Below, one piece after another: positions 26,401 to 34,503 of a DNA stretch of 58,252 bases. Made by a program: the position numbers and the translations under genes. This stretch comes from Bacillota bacterium (GTDB lineage: Bacteria; Bacillota; Clostridia; Acetivibrionales; DSM-1351), in contig JAEZKZ010000078.1 in NCBI GenBank assembly GCA_023415305.1, positions 1 to 58,252 of the forward strand, in the 5' to 3' direction. Each line of letters opens with the position of its first letter. Position 1 is the stretch's first letter. The notes below the pieces were generated by a model. That model made no database searches. It had not been told where the DNA came from and was given only the letters and a program-made list of their open reading frames with translations.

Positions 26401-27789
26401 ATGTTTGACGTAGCAATAATTGGTTGCGGAATTTCCGGTATATTTGCCGGGTATGAATTGACAAAAAAGAATCCTGATTTGAAAATTGTAATGATAGAAC
26501 AGGGTCATAATATTTTTGGAAGAAACTGTCCTATTGTTTCCAATAAAACAAAGGATTGTATCCGCTGTAAAACCTGCGATATAATGCGAGGCTTCGGCGG
26601 TGCGGGAGCTTTTTCCGATGGCAAATTTAACTTTACAACCGCATTTGGCGGATGGTTAAATGATTACCTTGACGATAAAGAGGTAATGGACCTGATTAAC
26701 TACGTTGATAGTGTAAATGTTGAGTTTGGCGCTACAGATGAAATATTTTCAACCTATACCCCCGAAGCTAAAGCTATTGAAAAAAGGGCTCTTGAAAACG
26801 ATTTACATCTGTTACAGGCTGCGGTAAAGCATCTCGGAACAGAGAATAATCTGGAAATTTTGAAAAGACTCTATAATTATTTATTGGAACGCCTTGAAAT
26901 GTTATGCAATACACAGGTACTGAACATAACTCCAACAGGAGACGGTTATACTGTGGAACTGCAAAATGAAAAGACCATCCAATGTAAATATCTTATTGTT
27001 GCACCCGGAAGATCCGGTGCTGAGTGGTTTTCTCAGCAGTGCAAACAGCTTAAGCTTGACATGATAAATAACCAGGTTGATATAGGTGTCAGAGTTGAGC
27101 TGCCTGCAAAGGTGTTTGAGCATATTACTGACGTCGTTTATGAATCAAAGCTTGTATATAGAACAAAACAATACGGCGACCTTGTGCGTACCTTCTGTAT
27201 GAATCCGTACGGACATGTTGTATCTGAAAATGTTGACGGTATAGTAACAGTTAACGGACACAGCTATACTGACCCAAGCCTCAGAAGTGAAAACACGAAT
27301 TTTGCACTTCTGGTAAGCAACAGATTTACTCATCCTTTCAATGAACCGTACCAGTACGGTAAAAGAATAGCTTCTTTGTCAAATATGCTTGGTGGCGGCG
27401 TTCTGGTTCAGAGGTTCGGAGACCTTATCAAGGGAGCCAGAACCAATTCACACAGACTCGGTCAGAGCTTTACTCACCCTACTCTTAATGCTACCCCAGG
27501 TGATTTAAGCCTTGTTCTGACAAAGAGACACCTTGATAATATCATAGAAATGATTTATGCTCTGGACAAAATTGCTCCGGGTACGGCAAATTATGATACT
27601 TTACTTTATGGGGTCGAAGTTAAGTTCTACAGCTCAAGACTTGAGTTAACAAGGGAGCTGGAAACAAAACTTCCTAACATGTTCGCTATCGGTGACGGCG
27701 CAGGAGTGACAAGGGGTTTGTCACAGGCAAGTGCCAGCGGTGTTCATGTTGCACGGACAATCTCCGAAAGGATAAGCAAGTCCTATTAA
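26401..27789 (+). CDS. FAD-dependent dehydrogenase of unknown substrate
   Basis: The N-terminal GCGISGIFAGYEL is a Rossmann FAD-binding motif with the partner Glu in VMIEQG. A Cys-rich patch, CIRCKTCDIMRGFGGAGAFSD, follows at residues 58-80. The C-terminal FAD region is MFAIGDGAGVTRGLSQASASG. The 462-residue protein matches the family of uncharacterised FAD-dependent dehydrogenases (COG2509-like). The reaction is unknown. GGAGG lies upstream of the ATG, and a terminator follows at 27846. The gene is single and divergent from the TagO-like gene. Confidence 0.8.
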   Translation: MFDVAIIGCGISGIFAGYELTKKNPDLKIVMIEQGHNIFGRNCPIVSNKTKDCIRCKTCDIMRGFGGAGAFSDGKFNFTTAFGGWLNDYLDDKEVMDLINYVDSVNVEFGATDEIFSTYTPEAKAIEKRALENDLHLLQAAVKHLGTENNLEILKRLYNYLLERLEMLCNTQVLNITPTGDGYTVELQNEKTIQCKYLIVAPGRSGAEWFSQQCKQLKLDMINNQVDIGVRVELPAKVFEHITDVVYESKLVYRTKQYGDLVRTFCMNPYGHVVSENVDGIVTVNGHSYTDPSLRSENTNFALLVSNRFTHPFNEPYQYGKRIASLSNMLGGGVLVQRFGDLIKGARTNSHRLGQSFTHPTLNATPGDLSLVLTKRHLDNIIEMIYALDKIAPGTANYDTLLYGVEVKFYSSRLELTRELETKLPNMFAIGDGAGVTRGLSQASASGVHVARTISERISKSY

Positions 27790-27845
27790 ACTAACACTGC
27801 AAGTATGCTGATATCCTTACTTTTAATAACATTCTGAAATTTGAT

Positions 27846-27885
27846 AAAACGGTTGGTGCCAACCCTGGCTCAACCGTTTTGTTTT
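27846..27885 (+). terminator. Intrinsic terminator
   Basis: AAAACGGTTG (27846-27855) pairs with CAACCGTTTT (27871-27880), followed by GTTTT. It ends the FAD dehydrogenase gene. Confidence 0.85.
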
Positions 27886-27996
27886 AAAGCTAAATCTAGT
27901 AACCAAATATTTACTTGTCCAGATATTTGACTTTTCATTAAGCTTCTTATAACCCTGTGTCTTCTACAGAGATTTATCAAAACCTCTACAAGAACA

Positions 27997-28344
27997 CTAA
28001 AAAATCAGCAAATCAACGATACTAGACTGCGTCAGCAGCATATATGTTACTGTTCCTGCAAATATACTTAAAAGAGTATTCTTTCTCCACAGATGCAAAA
28101 CGACAATTATCAGTATTGCTATAAACTCATTCAAACCATATGAACCTGTAGTGAAGGATACACCTTTAAGGCAGTATACCACAAGTAAACCGATTACGGC
28201 GTAAGGCAAGACTTTACCCAGTTTAAGTATATACTGCGGTGTTTCCCTGTCGGGTCTGAATATCATAAAAGGCAGGAATCTGGTGAGCATTGTACCGAGC
28301 ATAAGCATAAAAATAGTAATCAATGTCTGATATGAATTTAAAAT
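27997..28344 (-). CDS. azlD: AzlD-family branched-chain amino acid exporter subunit
   Basis: The small hydrophobic protein has the family motif LGTMLTRFLPFMIF at the start and pairs with AzlC. No ATG lies near the ribosome site. AAAGGAGG, inside the end of azlC, is followed nine bases later by an ATT codon in frame, giving MLNSYQTLITIFMLMLGTML if AUU initiates, which fits the family length (115 residues). The only other start is a TTG at 28323, far from the ribosome site. AUU initiation is an inference. Confidence 0.8.
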   Translation of the reverse strand: MLNSYQTLITIFMLMLGTMLTRFLPFMIFRPDRETPQYILKLGKVLPYAVIGLLVVYCLKGVSFTTGSYGLNEFIAILIIVVLHLWRKNTLLSIFAGTVTYMLLTQSSIVDLLIF

Positions 28345-29042
28345 GACAAATCCCCTCCTTTACGGTTTTTCCTTCCTGTAAATGTAAAAACGATTAAAAT
28401 TAACAGCATTGATGGTATAAGAAAATTATTTTGCCCGAAAACCAAAAGACATACCACAGAACTGACAACACCTACCAGGGCAGGAAAATGATTTTTTTGC
28501 TCCAGCCATTGGTTTATAAAAATAACAACAAATAATGCTGTTAACGCAAAATCCAGTCCTTTGGTATTAAATTTGATAAATTCCCCTAACAATGCTCCTA
28601 ACACAGACCCCACAATCCAATACCATCTGTTCAGTAATGCCACAAAGAACATAAACCAGTTATTGTCAATTCCTTTATCAGGTTTTGCAGAACACAGTAT
28701 TGAAAATGTTTCGTCACACATTGAAAATATTAAGTACGGTTTTAATCTTCCCGTACTCTTAAACTTTTCCAGCATTGATATACCGTAAAAAATGTGTCGT
28801 GCATTAACCATTAGTGTGACCAGCAGTGCATACCAGGGATTAAACGAGGAGGCTAACAGGGTTACCCCGACATATTGCATTGATCCGGCAAATACAAGAA
28901 AGCTCATCAGGAAGGTCCACCCTGCTCCGTAGCCTATGGATTTCATCAGTATACCGTATGCTATTCCTAAAAAAAGAAACCCTGCTAAAACAGGTATTGT
29001 ACATGGAAAAGCAGCTTTAAGTGCATTAATTTTTGTTTTCAT
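28338..29042 (-). CDS. azlC: AzlC-family branched-chain amino acid exporter subunit
   Basis: The protein has about 234 residues with eight hydrophobic segments. It carries the family motifs AGFLFLGIAYGILMKSIGYG, FAGSMQYVGVTLL, NARHIFYGISML and CDETFSI. With AzlD it exports branched-chain amino acids or analogues. The ATG at 29042 is taken because relatives begin near this point; an in-frame TTG at 29072 has no ribosome site. Its end overlaps the likely azlD start. Confidence 0.88.
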   Translation of the reverse strand: MKTKINALKAAFPCTIPVLAGFLFLGIAYGILMKSIGYGAGWTFLMSFLVFAGSMQYVGVTLLASSFNPWYALLVTLMVNARHIFYGISMLEKFKSTGRLKPYLIFSMCDETFSILCSAKPDKGIDNNWFMFFVALLNRWYWIVGSVLGALLGEFIKFNTKGLDFALTALFVVIFINQWLEQKNHFPALVGVVSSVVCLLVFGQNNFLIPSMLLILIVFTFTGRKNRKGGDLSF

Positions 29043-29349
29043 TGTTTTGTCCAATGTATTACCCCAATCCAAATCAAAATACTAATTTTAACCTGATTTG
29101 TTATTTGATTTGATATTTATTTTGTAATTAAATTGATATGTAATTTGTTATAAGATATATTAAACCACTGATTATCAGAAGTCAAATCCGGCATTAGTAT
29201 TCAAAGTTAGTATTCAGTATTAGTATAATATAAAATAAAATGGTAAATACCCAATTACAGGTTATCTACCATTTATGTTTAGTAATTATTTATATTCTTA
29301 AGCTGTAACCGAGCATGACTACAACAAGTTGACTCTTCTTTACACAAAT

Positions 29350-29871
29350 TTACACTTTTTCAGGTTCAGGATATTCAATACCGAAGGTTTCAACAGTCAC
29401 CTTCTTCATTTTTTGATCATCCTTCGGTTTATCATTATAATCTCTTTTTACGCTTACTATTCTGTCAGTTTCCTCAATTCCTTCTATCACTTTACCAAAA
29501 GCAGCATATTGGCCGTCAAGGTGAGGAGCTTTTGCTACCATGACAAAGAACTGTGATCCGGCTGAATTTGGAGCCATTGTTCTAGCCATGGATAAAATAC
29601 CCTTATCATGTTTTAAGTCATTCTTAAAGCCGTTAGCAGAAAACTCTCCCTTTATACTGTAATCAGGGCCGCCCACACCGGTACCCTCAGGGTCGCCTCC
29701 CTGTATCATGAAGCCAGGAATAACCCTGTGGAATATTACTCCATCATAAAATCCCTTGTTTATTAGAGATATAAAGTTGTTAACGGTATTAGGTGCTATC
29801 TCAGGATAAAGCTCTGCTTTCATAACATTTCCGTTTTCCATTTCAATTGTAACGATTGGATTTTTACTCAT
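29350..29871 (-). CDS. Cyclophilin-type peptidyl-prolyl cis-trans isomerase
   Basis: The 173-residue cytoplasmic cyclophilin has the catalytic core IFHRVIPGFMIQGGDPEGTG, then SMARTMAPNSAGSQFFVMV, then LDGQYAAFGKVIEG. No signal peptide is seen. It catalyses isomerisation of Xaa-Pro bonds during folding. AAGGGA lies upstream of the ATG. The gene is single. Confidence 0.95.
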   Translation of the reverse strand: MSKNPIVTIEMENGNVMKAELYPEIAPNTVNNFISLINKGFYDGVIFHRVIPGFMIQGGDPEGTGVGGPDYSIKGEFSANGFKNDLKHDKGILSMARTMAPNSAGSQFFVMVAKAPHLDGQYAAFGKVIEGIEETDRIVSVKRDYNDKPKDDQKMKKVTVETFGIEYPEPEKV

Positions 29872-30076
29872 TTTCTCATCCCTTTCAAAACCTCCGGTAC
29901 AGATGTCACTGGAAGTCTTAGCTATATTTATATTGTCAGTACTATTTTATAGTTTTCGAACCGGATGTCAAGTATATTCATTCATTTTGTGTTATACTCA
30001 TAATAATACGATTGAAACATAATATTGTTGGTTATTTGGCTTTTTATAACTTTTGGGGTAATGTTTGGGGTAATGT

Positions 30077-31342
30077 ATGTTCGGTATATTTTCTAGGCTA
30101 AAAACTATAGATACAACATCAAAAAACACAATGTTTTTTATATTTGAAGGTGCTGTGGGTGCAATAATTCTGAATCTTGCAAACCCCTTTTTTTCAATGT
30201 TTGCCAGAAGAATGGGTGCAAGTGATTATGAAATAGGCCTTGTTTCATCACTTCCGGCACTGGTGGGCATTCTTGCCCTTGTGCCGGGAAGTCTCCTTGT
30301 GGACAGGAGCGAGAATAAAAAAAGAATAGTATCGGTACTTATTCTGCTGTTTGGTATTATGTATCCTCTTGCAGCTATTACACCTTTCTTTGGCAGTTAC
30401 AGAGTTACTCTGTTTGTTACTGTTATTGCTCTGATGAATTGGCCCTTTTCAGTTTTTAATATTTCCTGGCAGTCCTTTTTCTCAGATGTTATGGTGTCCA
30501 GCTTTAATTCTGCTTTCACCAGAAGAACCAGAGCAGCAACTGTAGTAGGTACCACAACCTCCTTAGCGGCAGGCTTGCTGCTTTCTTATATACCTAAAAG
30601 TGACAGCGAAAGAATCCTCATGTACCAGCTTTTTTTCTCCCTCTCCTTTGCTCTCGCCATAATACAAAGCTTGCTGCTTAACCGGATTTCGGCACCTTCA
30701 GTATTGAAATGCGATGAAGGTAAAAACAACAAATTTTCAATGATAAAGGAATGTCTTACCAACCTTCTCCACTACAGGGAATTCAGAAGTTTTATTATAT
30801 TATCATTTATATTCCATGTGTCCTGGCATATGGGATGGCCTTTATTCTTTATATATCAGGTAGATGTGATCGGAATAAATGAAGCATGGTTGAGTTATGT
30901 CAACGTAGCCGTAGGCTTTGCCGGAGTCCTTACCTATACCTTTTGGGGAAAGGCAATTGAGAAAAAGGGTGCCAGGCTGATACTTGTTTTCGGCACCCTT
31001 GGTCTGTCTGTAAATGCTCTGTCAATGATACTGGTAAAATCCCAATACCTGTTGCTAATTCAAAGTACTGTTACCGGTCTAACCTTTTCAGCCTTTACCC
31101 TTGCAATTTTTCATAATCTCATTGAAGTAGTTCCACAAAAAAACAAAACTATTAATATTGCAGTTTACACAACCTTGATAAACCTGTCACAGTTCATTTC
31201 TCCAATTATCGGAGTCTGGCTTTACAAACGTACTTCCATCGTTTTTGCCCTGGGGTGTGTGGGAATTTTAAGGCTTCTTGCATCCTTAATGTTTCTTTTA
31301 AGATATTTAAAGAGCAAAAAAGCTGCTAGCTTTACCCGCTGA
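30077..31342 (+). CDS. MFS transporter
   Basis: The 421-residue protein has twelve hydrophobic segments and a motif resembling the MFS loop (GSLLVDRSENKKR) between segments 2 and 3. Substrate unknown. The N-terminus ARRMGASDYEIGLVSSLPAL resembles a group of Clostridial carriers of undefined role. A GGGGTAATGT stretch, repeated twice, supplies the ribosome site. It is a single gene, convergent with the histidine phosphatase gene. Confidence 0.8.
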   Translation: MFGIFSRLKTIDTTSKNTMFFIFEGAVGAIILNLANPFFSMFARRMGASDYEIGLVSSLPALVGILALVPGSLLVDRSENKKRIVSVLILLFGIMYPLAAITPFFGSYRVTLFVTVIALMNWPFSVFNISWQSFFSDVMVSSFNSAFTRRTRAATVVGTTTSLAAGLLLSYIPKSDSERILMYQLFFSLSFALAIIQSLLLNRISAPSVLKCDEGKNNKFSMIKECLTNLLHYREFRSFIILSFIFHVSWHMGWPLFFIYQVDVIGINEAWLSYVNVAVGFAGVLTYTFWGKAIEKKGARLILVFGTLGLSVNALSMILVKSQYLLLIQSTVTGLTFSAFTLAIFHNLIEVVPQKNKTINIAVYTTLINLSQFISPIIGVWLYKRTSIVFALGCVGILRLLASLMFLLRYLKSKKAASFTR

Positions 31343-31409
31343 TTACTTACTTAACGATATCTTAGATATTACTTTTCTGTTATATAATTCGCTACTATAA
31401 CTTAGTATA

Positions 31410-32093
31410 CTACTCACATATGTGAGACATATCACCTTCAATTATTACCCTGGCTCTTAAAGTATCGGCCTCAAAAGGATTCTCTTTATCAGTATCTTTC
31501 TCTATTAGGCTGAACTCCTTATGCTCAGAATCATTATCAATTTCAATTATACTCAGGCTTGTCCCGTATATAAAAGGCTGTTCCCACAGCTTTTCAATTG
31601 GAATACCCTTAAATATAGCCATTATGGTCTTTACAATAACAGCGTGTGTAACTATAAGAACATTGCAGTTTTTGTTCTCTTTGATAATTTTCTTTAAAAC
31701 AGCTTCAATTCGAGCTCTGACCTGAAAGAAGTCTTCACCGGAACTAGCCTTGTACTGATGTGGTCTGTTCCAGAAAGCATCCAAACCGTCCTTGTCGGCT
31801 TCGGTAAACTCGTTCTTTGCTTTCCCTTCCCATTCTCCCAGATTTATTTCTCTAAGATTTTCATCAGTTATAATATCAATTTTCCTGTCTCCTCTTATCA
31901 GTTCAGCTGTATTAACGGCCCTTTGGCTGGAGCTTGAATAAATAACTTGAAATTCTGTGCTGTTCAGGCTTTTTCCAAGAGCCTCTGCATTTTTTATACC
32001 CTTTGCCGTCAGGTCAGAGTTTTTCCACCCCTGCATCCTGCCCTCAACATTCCATTGTGTTTCACCATGTCTTGTTATGTACAGTTTGATCAT
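31410..32093 (-). CDS. Histidine phosphatase family protein (phosphoglycerate mutase-like)
   Basis: The N-terminal LYITRHGETQWNVEGRMQG is the RHG phosphohistidine motif. Glu in NLREINLGEWEG and the second His in VTHAVIVK complete the site. At 227 residues it fits the cofactor-dependent mutase/broad phosphatase group (GpmB/CobC-like). The substrate is not certain. The ATG at 32093 follows GGGG. The leader element copy 2 lies directly before it and the ParC-like gene ends just upstream. Confidence 0.85.
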   Translation of the reverse strand: MIKLYITRHGETQWNVEGRMQGWKNSDLTAKGIKNAEALGKSLNSTEFQVIYSSSSQRAVNTAELIRGDRKIDIITDENLREINLGEWEGKAKNEFTEADKDGLDAFWNRPHQYKASSGEDFFQVRARIEAVLKKIIKENKNCNVLIVTHAVIVKTIMAIFKGIPIEKLWEQPFIYGTSLSIIEIDNDSEHKEFSLIEKDTDKENPFEADTLRARVIIEGDMSHICE

Positions 32094-32209
32094 ACTAGCC
32101 CCATCTACGCGCAGAGCGCGTTTATAAATAGTAATAAAAAGCCGCTTAGCGGGTTTTTGCTGCGTGAAATACACGATGACTTACAAAATGTATTTTTCAC
32201 GATACCTCC
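32094..32209 (-). repeat. Interspersed leader element, copy 2 (full)
   Basis: Module order is the same as in copy 1, with about 90 percent identity by eye. GGAGGTATC is followed by GTG (32200), a GCGTGAAA/TTTCACG stem, the hairpin AAAACCCGC-TAA-GCGGCTTTT (32136-32158), a perfect ACGCGC-AGA-GCGCGT palindrome (32106-32120) and TAGATGGGG before the ATG. It fills almost the whole gap between the ParC-like stop (32216) and the phosphatase start (32093). Confidence 0.88.
32105..32200 (-). CDS. Possible 31-residue leader peptide inside element copy 2
   Basis: A GTG with GGAGG six bases upstream opens a frame starting MKNTFCKSSCISRSKNPL and ending NALCA at a TAG, which lies 11 bases before the phosphatase ATG. 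It is the same length as the copy 1 frame, with identical first 13 residues. It begins 15 bases after the ParC-like stop, so ribosomes could pass from one frame to the next. Coding status is unproven. Confidence 0.4.
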   Translation of the reverse strand: MKNTFCKSSCISRSKNPLSGFLLLFINALCA

Positions 32210-32215
32210 CTAATA

Positions 32216-34405
32216 TTACTCCAACTCCAACGTCAACTGTGTATCTGCCTTATCTTCGTCCTTAAGATAGCAACCAATTGCAGGAATATTCTTGGTACGA
32301 TAGTAATCCACATCGCTCAGCTGCATTTCCTCAATTGTTTTTATATACACCAGCGTACTTCCTTTTTTAGAGGTCAAAACCTGTACTCCCTGCGAATCTC
32401 TTGTTGATTTTGGGTTGATGTTCTCAGTATTAAATACCAGAACTTTCTTAATACTGCTGGTTGCCACAAGGTCAACATCTTCGGTAATAAACATCATCCT
32501 TACAAGCGGTGCACTGTCACAATAGGCATTAGCCAGCTTTTTGCGGTTGGTTTTTGTCGCATAGCTGGACATCTCTATTTTCGCAGCTTTCCCATTTTCA
32601 TAGAAGAACAGCATGTATCCGTCATAATTGTCTGTTGAAGTTACATAGATAATCTTTTCATCATTTTCAAGACTCAACAGATTTGTCAGATATTCTCCAA
32701 GGCTGCTTGCCTTACAATCCGGAATATCATATATTTTTGTTTTGAACACGTTGAACTTATTCGAGAACAACAGCAAATCGGCCTTGTTATGAGACTCGAC
32801 TTCCTGAACAATATTATCATCGTCCTTCAGCTTATGTTCAGGATTTGCTCTTAAAGATACCAGAGGTATTTTTTTAAGATAATTTTGTTCTGTCAGGAAT
32901 ATCTTAAGGTTATAGTCTTCAATCAAATGCTCGGTGGTTATCTCCTCCACATGCTCTTCATGAATTAACTCTGTACGTCTTGGCTGTCCGAACTTCTTGA
33001 CAATTTCCTTAAGCTGCTTCTGAATTATTTTTTTAACCTTGCTTTCATTACCGTATATATCCTTTAATTCAGCAATTTCTTTAACAAGGTCATCAACTTC
33101 ACTGACTCTGTTTAGTATATACTCCTTGTTGAGATTTCTAAGCTTAATTTCAGCAATAAAATCAGCCTGTACCTCATCTATCTGAAAGCCGTTCATCAAA
33201 TTAGGGATTACAAGAGCCTCTTCCTCTGTTCCCCTTATAATGGCAATAGCTTTGTCAATATCCATCAGTATCTTTTTCAAACCCATAAGGAGATGGAGCT
33301 TATCACTCTTTTTCTCTATGTCATAAAGGGTTTGTCTCTTAATACAATCAACTCTGAAAGCAAGCCATTCGTTTAGAATAGTTCTAACTCCCATAACTCT
33401 TGGCTTACCGTTTATTAATATATTGAAATTGCAGTTGAAGCTGTCCTGAAGCGGTGTGAATTTGAAAAGCTTGTTCATTAAGGCGTCAGGATCGGTATTT
33501 TTTCTGATATCAAGAGTAAGCTTCAGACCACTTAAATCTGTCTCATCTCTCACATCGGTAATTTCCTTGATTTTACCACCCTTAATCAGATCGATAATCT
33601 GATCCATTATGGCTTCAACAGTTGTTGTATATGGAATTTCAATAATCTCTATGCAATTGTTTTCCTTGTCATATTTATATTTTGCTCGAACCTTGAAGCT
33701 GCCCTTTCCATTAGCATATATATCCCTTATCTCCTTTTCGGAATAAATAAGCTGTCCGCCGGATGAAAAATCGGGTGCTTTAAGGTAATCCTCCATTATT
33801 GCCTCAGGATTGTCTATTAGTGCAGAGGTAGCTTGGCATATTTCCTCTAGATTGAAGCTGCAAATATTACTTGCCATACCTACAGCAATACCCTGATTTG
33901 CATTTACGAGAATATTGGGATAGGTTGTGGGCAGAAGTACGGGTTCTTTCATAGTTCCGTCATAATTGTCCACGAATTCTACAGTGTTTTTATCTATATC
34001 CTTGAATACTTCTTCACAAAACTTGTCAAGCTTTGCTTCAGTATAACGGGGAGCTGCAAACTTCATATCCCTGGAATACTGTTTACCAAAGTTTCCTTTT
34101 GAATCTACGAAAGGATGGAGCAGCGCGTTATTACCTCTGGTCAGTCTGACCATAGTCTCATAAATAGCCATATCACCGTGTGGATTCAGTTTCATGGTCT
34201 GACCCACAATATTTGAAGATTTGGTCTTCGTACCGGTGAGCAGGCCCATTTTGTACATGGTATAGAGCAATTTCCTGTGGGAGGGCTTGAAGCCGTCAAT
34301 TTCGGGAATCGCCCTTGATACAATGACACTCATTGCATACGGCATGTAATTGTTTTCAAGTGTTGATACTATATCCTGTTCAACAAAATTTTTGTGAGTA
34401 GACAT
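32216..34405 (-). CDS. parC: Type II topoisomerase subunit A, ParC-like
   Basis: The 729-residue protein has the breakage-reunion domain with the catalytic Tyr near position 121 (AAPRYTEAKL) and PSHRKLLYTMYKMG. The C-terminal domain is short and no GyrA box (QRRGGKG) is seen, which argues for a decatenase of the topoisomerase IV kind rather than gyrase. It follows the B subunit gene by 98 bases. Sequence departs from typical GyrA in many places, so it is probably a second set beside a gyrase elsewhere. Confidence 0.85.
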   Translation of the reverse strand: MSTHKNFVEQDIVSTLENNYMPYAMSVIVSRAIPEIDGFKPSHRKLLYTMYKMGLLTGTKTKSSNIVGQTMKLNPHGDMAIYETMVRLTRGNNALLHPFVDSKGNFGKQYSRDMKFAAPRYTEAKLDKFCEEVFKDIDKNTVEFVDNYDGTMKEPVLLPTTYPNILVNANQGIAVGMASNICSFNLEEICQATSALIDNPEAIMEDYLKAPDFSSGGQLIYSEKEIRDIYANGKGSFKVRAKYKYDKENNCIEIIEIPYTTTVEAIMDQIIDLIKGGKIKEITDVRDETDLSGLKLTLDIRKNTDPDALMNKLFKFTPLQDSFNCNFNILINGKPRVMGVRTILNEWLAFRVDCIKRQTLYDIEKKSDKLHLLMGLKKILMDIDKAIAIIRGTEEEALVIPNLMNGFQIDEVQADFIAEIKLRNLNKEYILNRVSEVDDLVKEIAELKDIYGNESKVKKIIQKQLKEIVKKFGQPRRTELIHEEHVEEITTEHLIEDYNLKIFLTEQNYLKKIPLVSLRANPEHKLKDDDNIVQEVESHNKADLLLFSNKFNVFKTKIYDIPDCKASSLGEYLTNLLSLENDEKIIYVTSTDNYDGYMLFFYENGKAAKIEMSSYATKTNRKKLANAYCDSAPLVRMMFITEDVDLVATSSIKKVLVFNTENINPKSTRDSQGVQVLTSKKGSTLVYIKTIEEMQLSDVDYYRTKNIPAIGCYLKDEDKADTQLTLELE

Positions 34406-34503
34406 TCATATCCTCTTTTCTGTTTATATGATGTTTCTTTATAACTAAATTTCAAAATGTATAAGTGTATCTTTTTCAACTTAATATCCGGATAAACAAT
34501 AAA

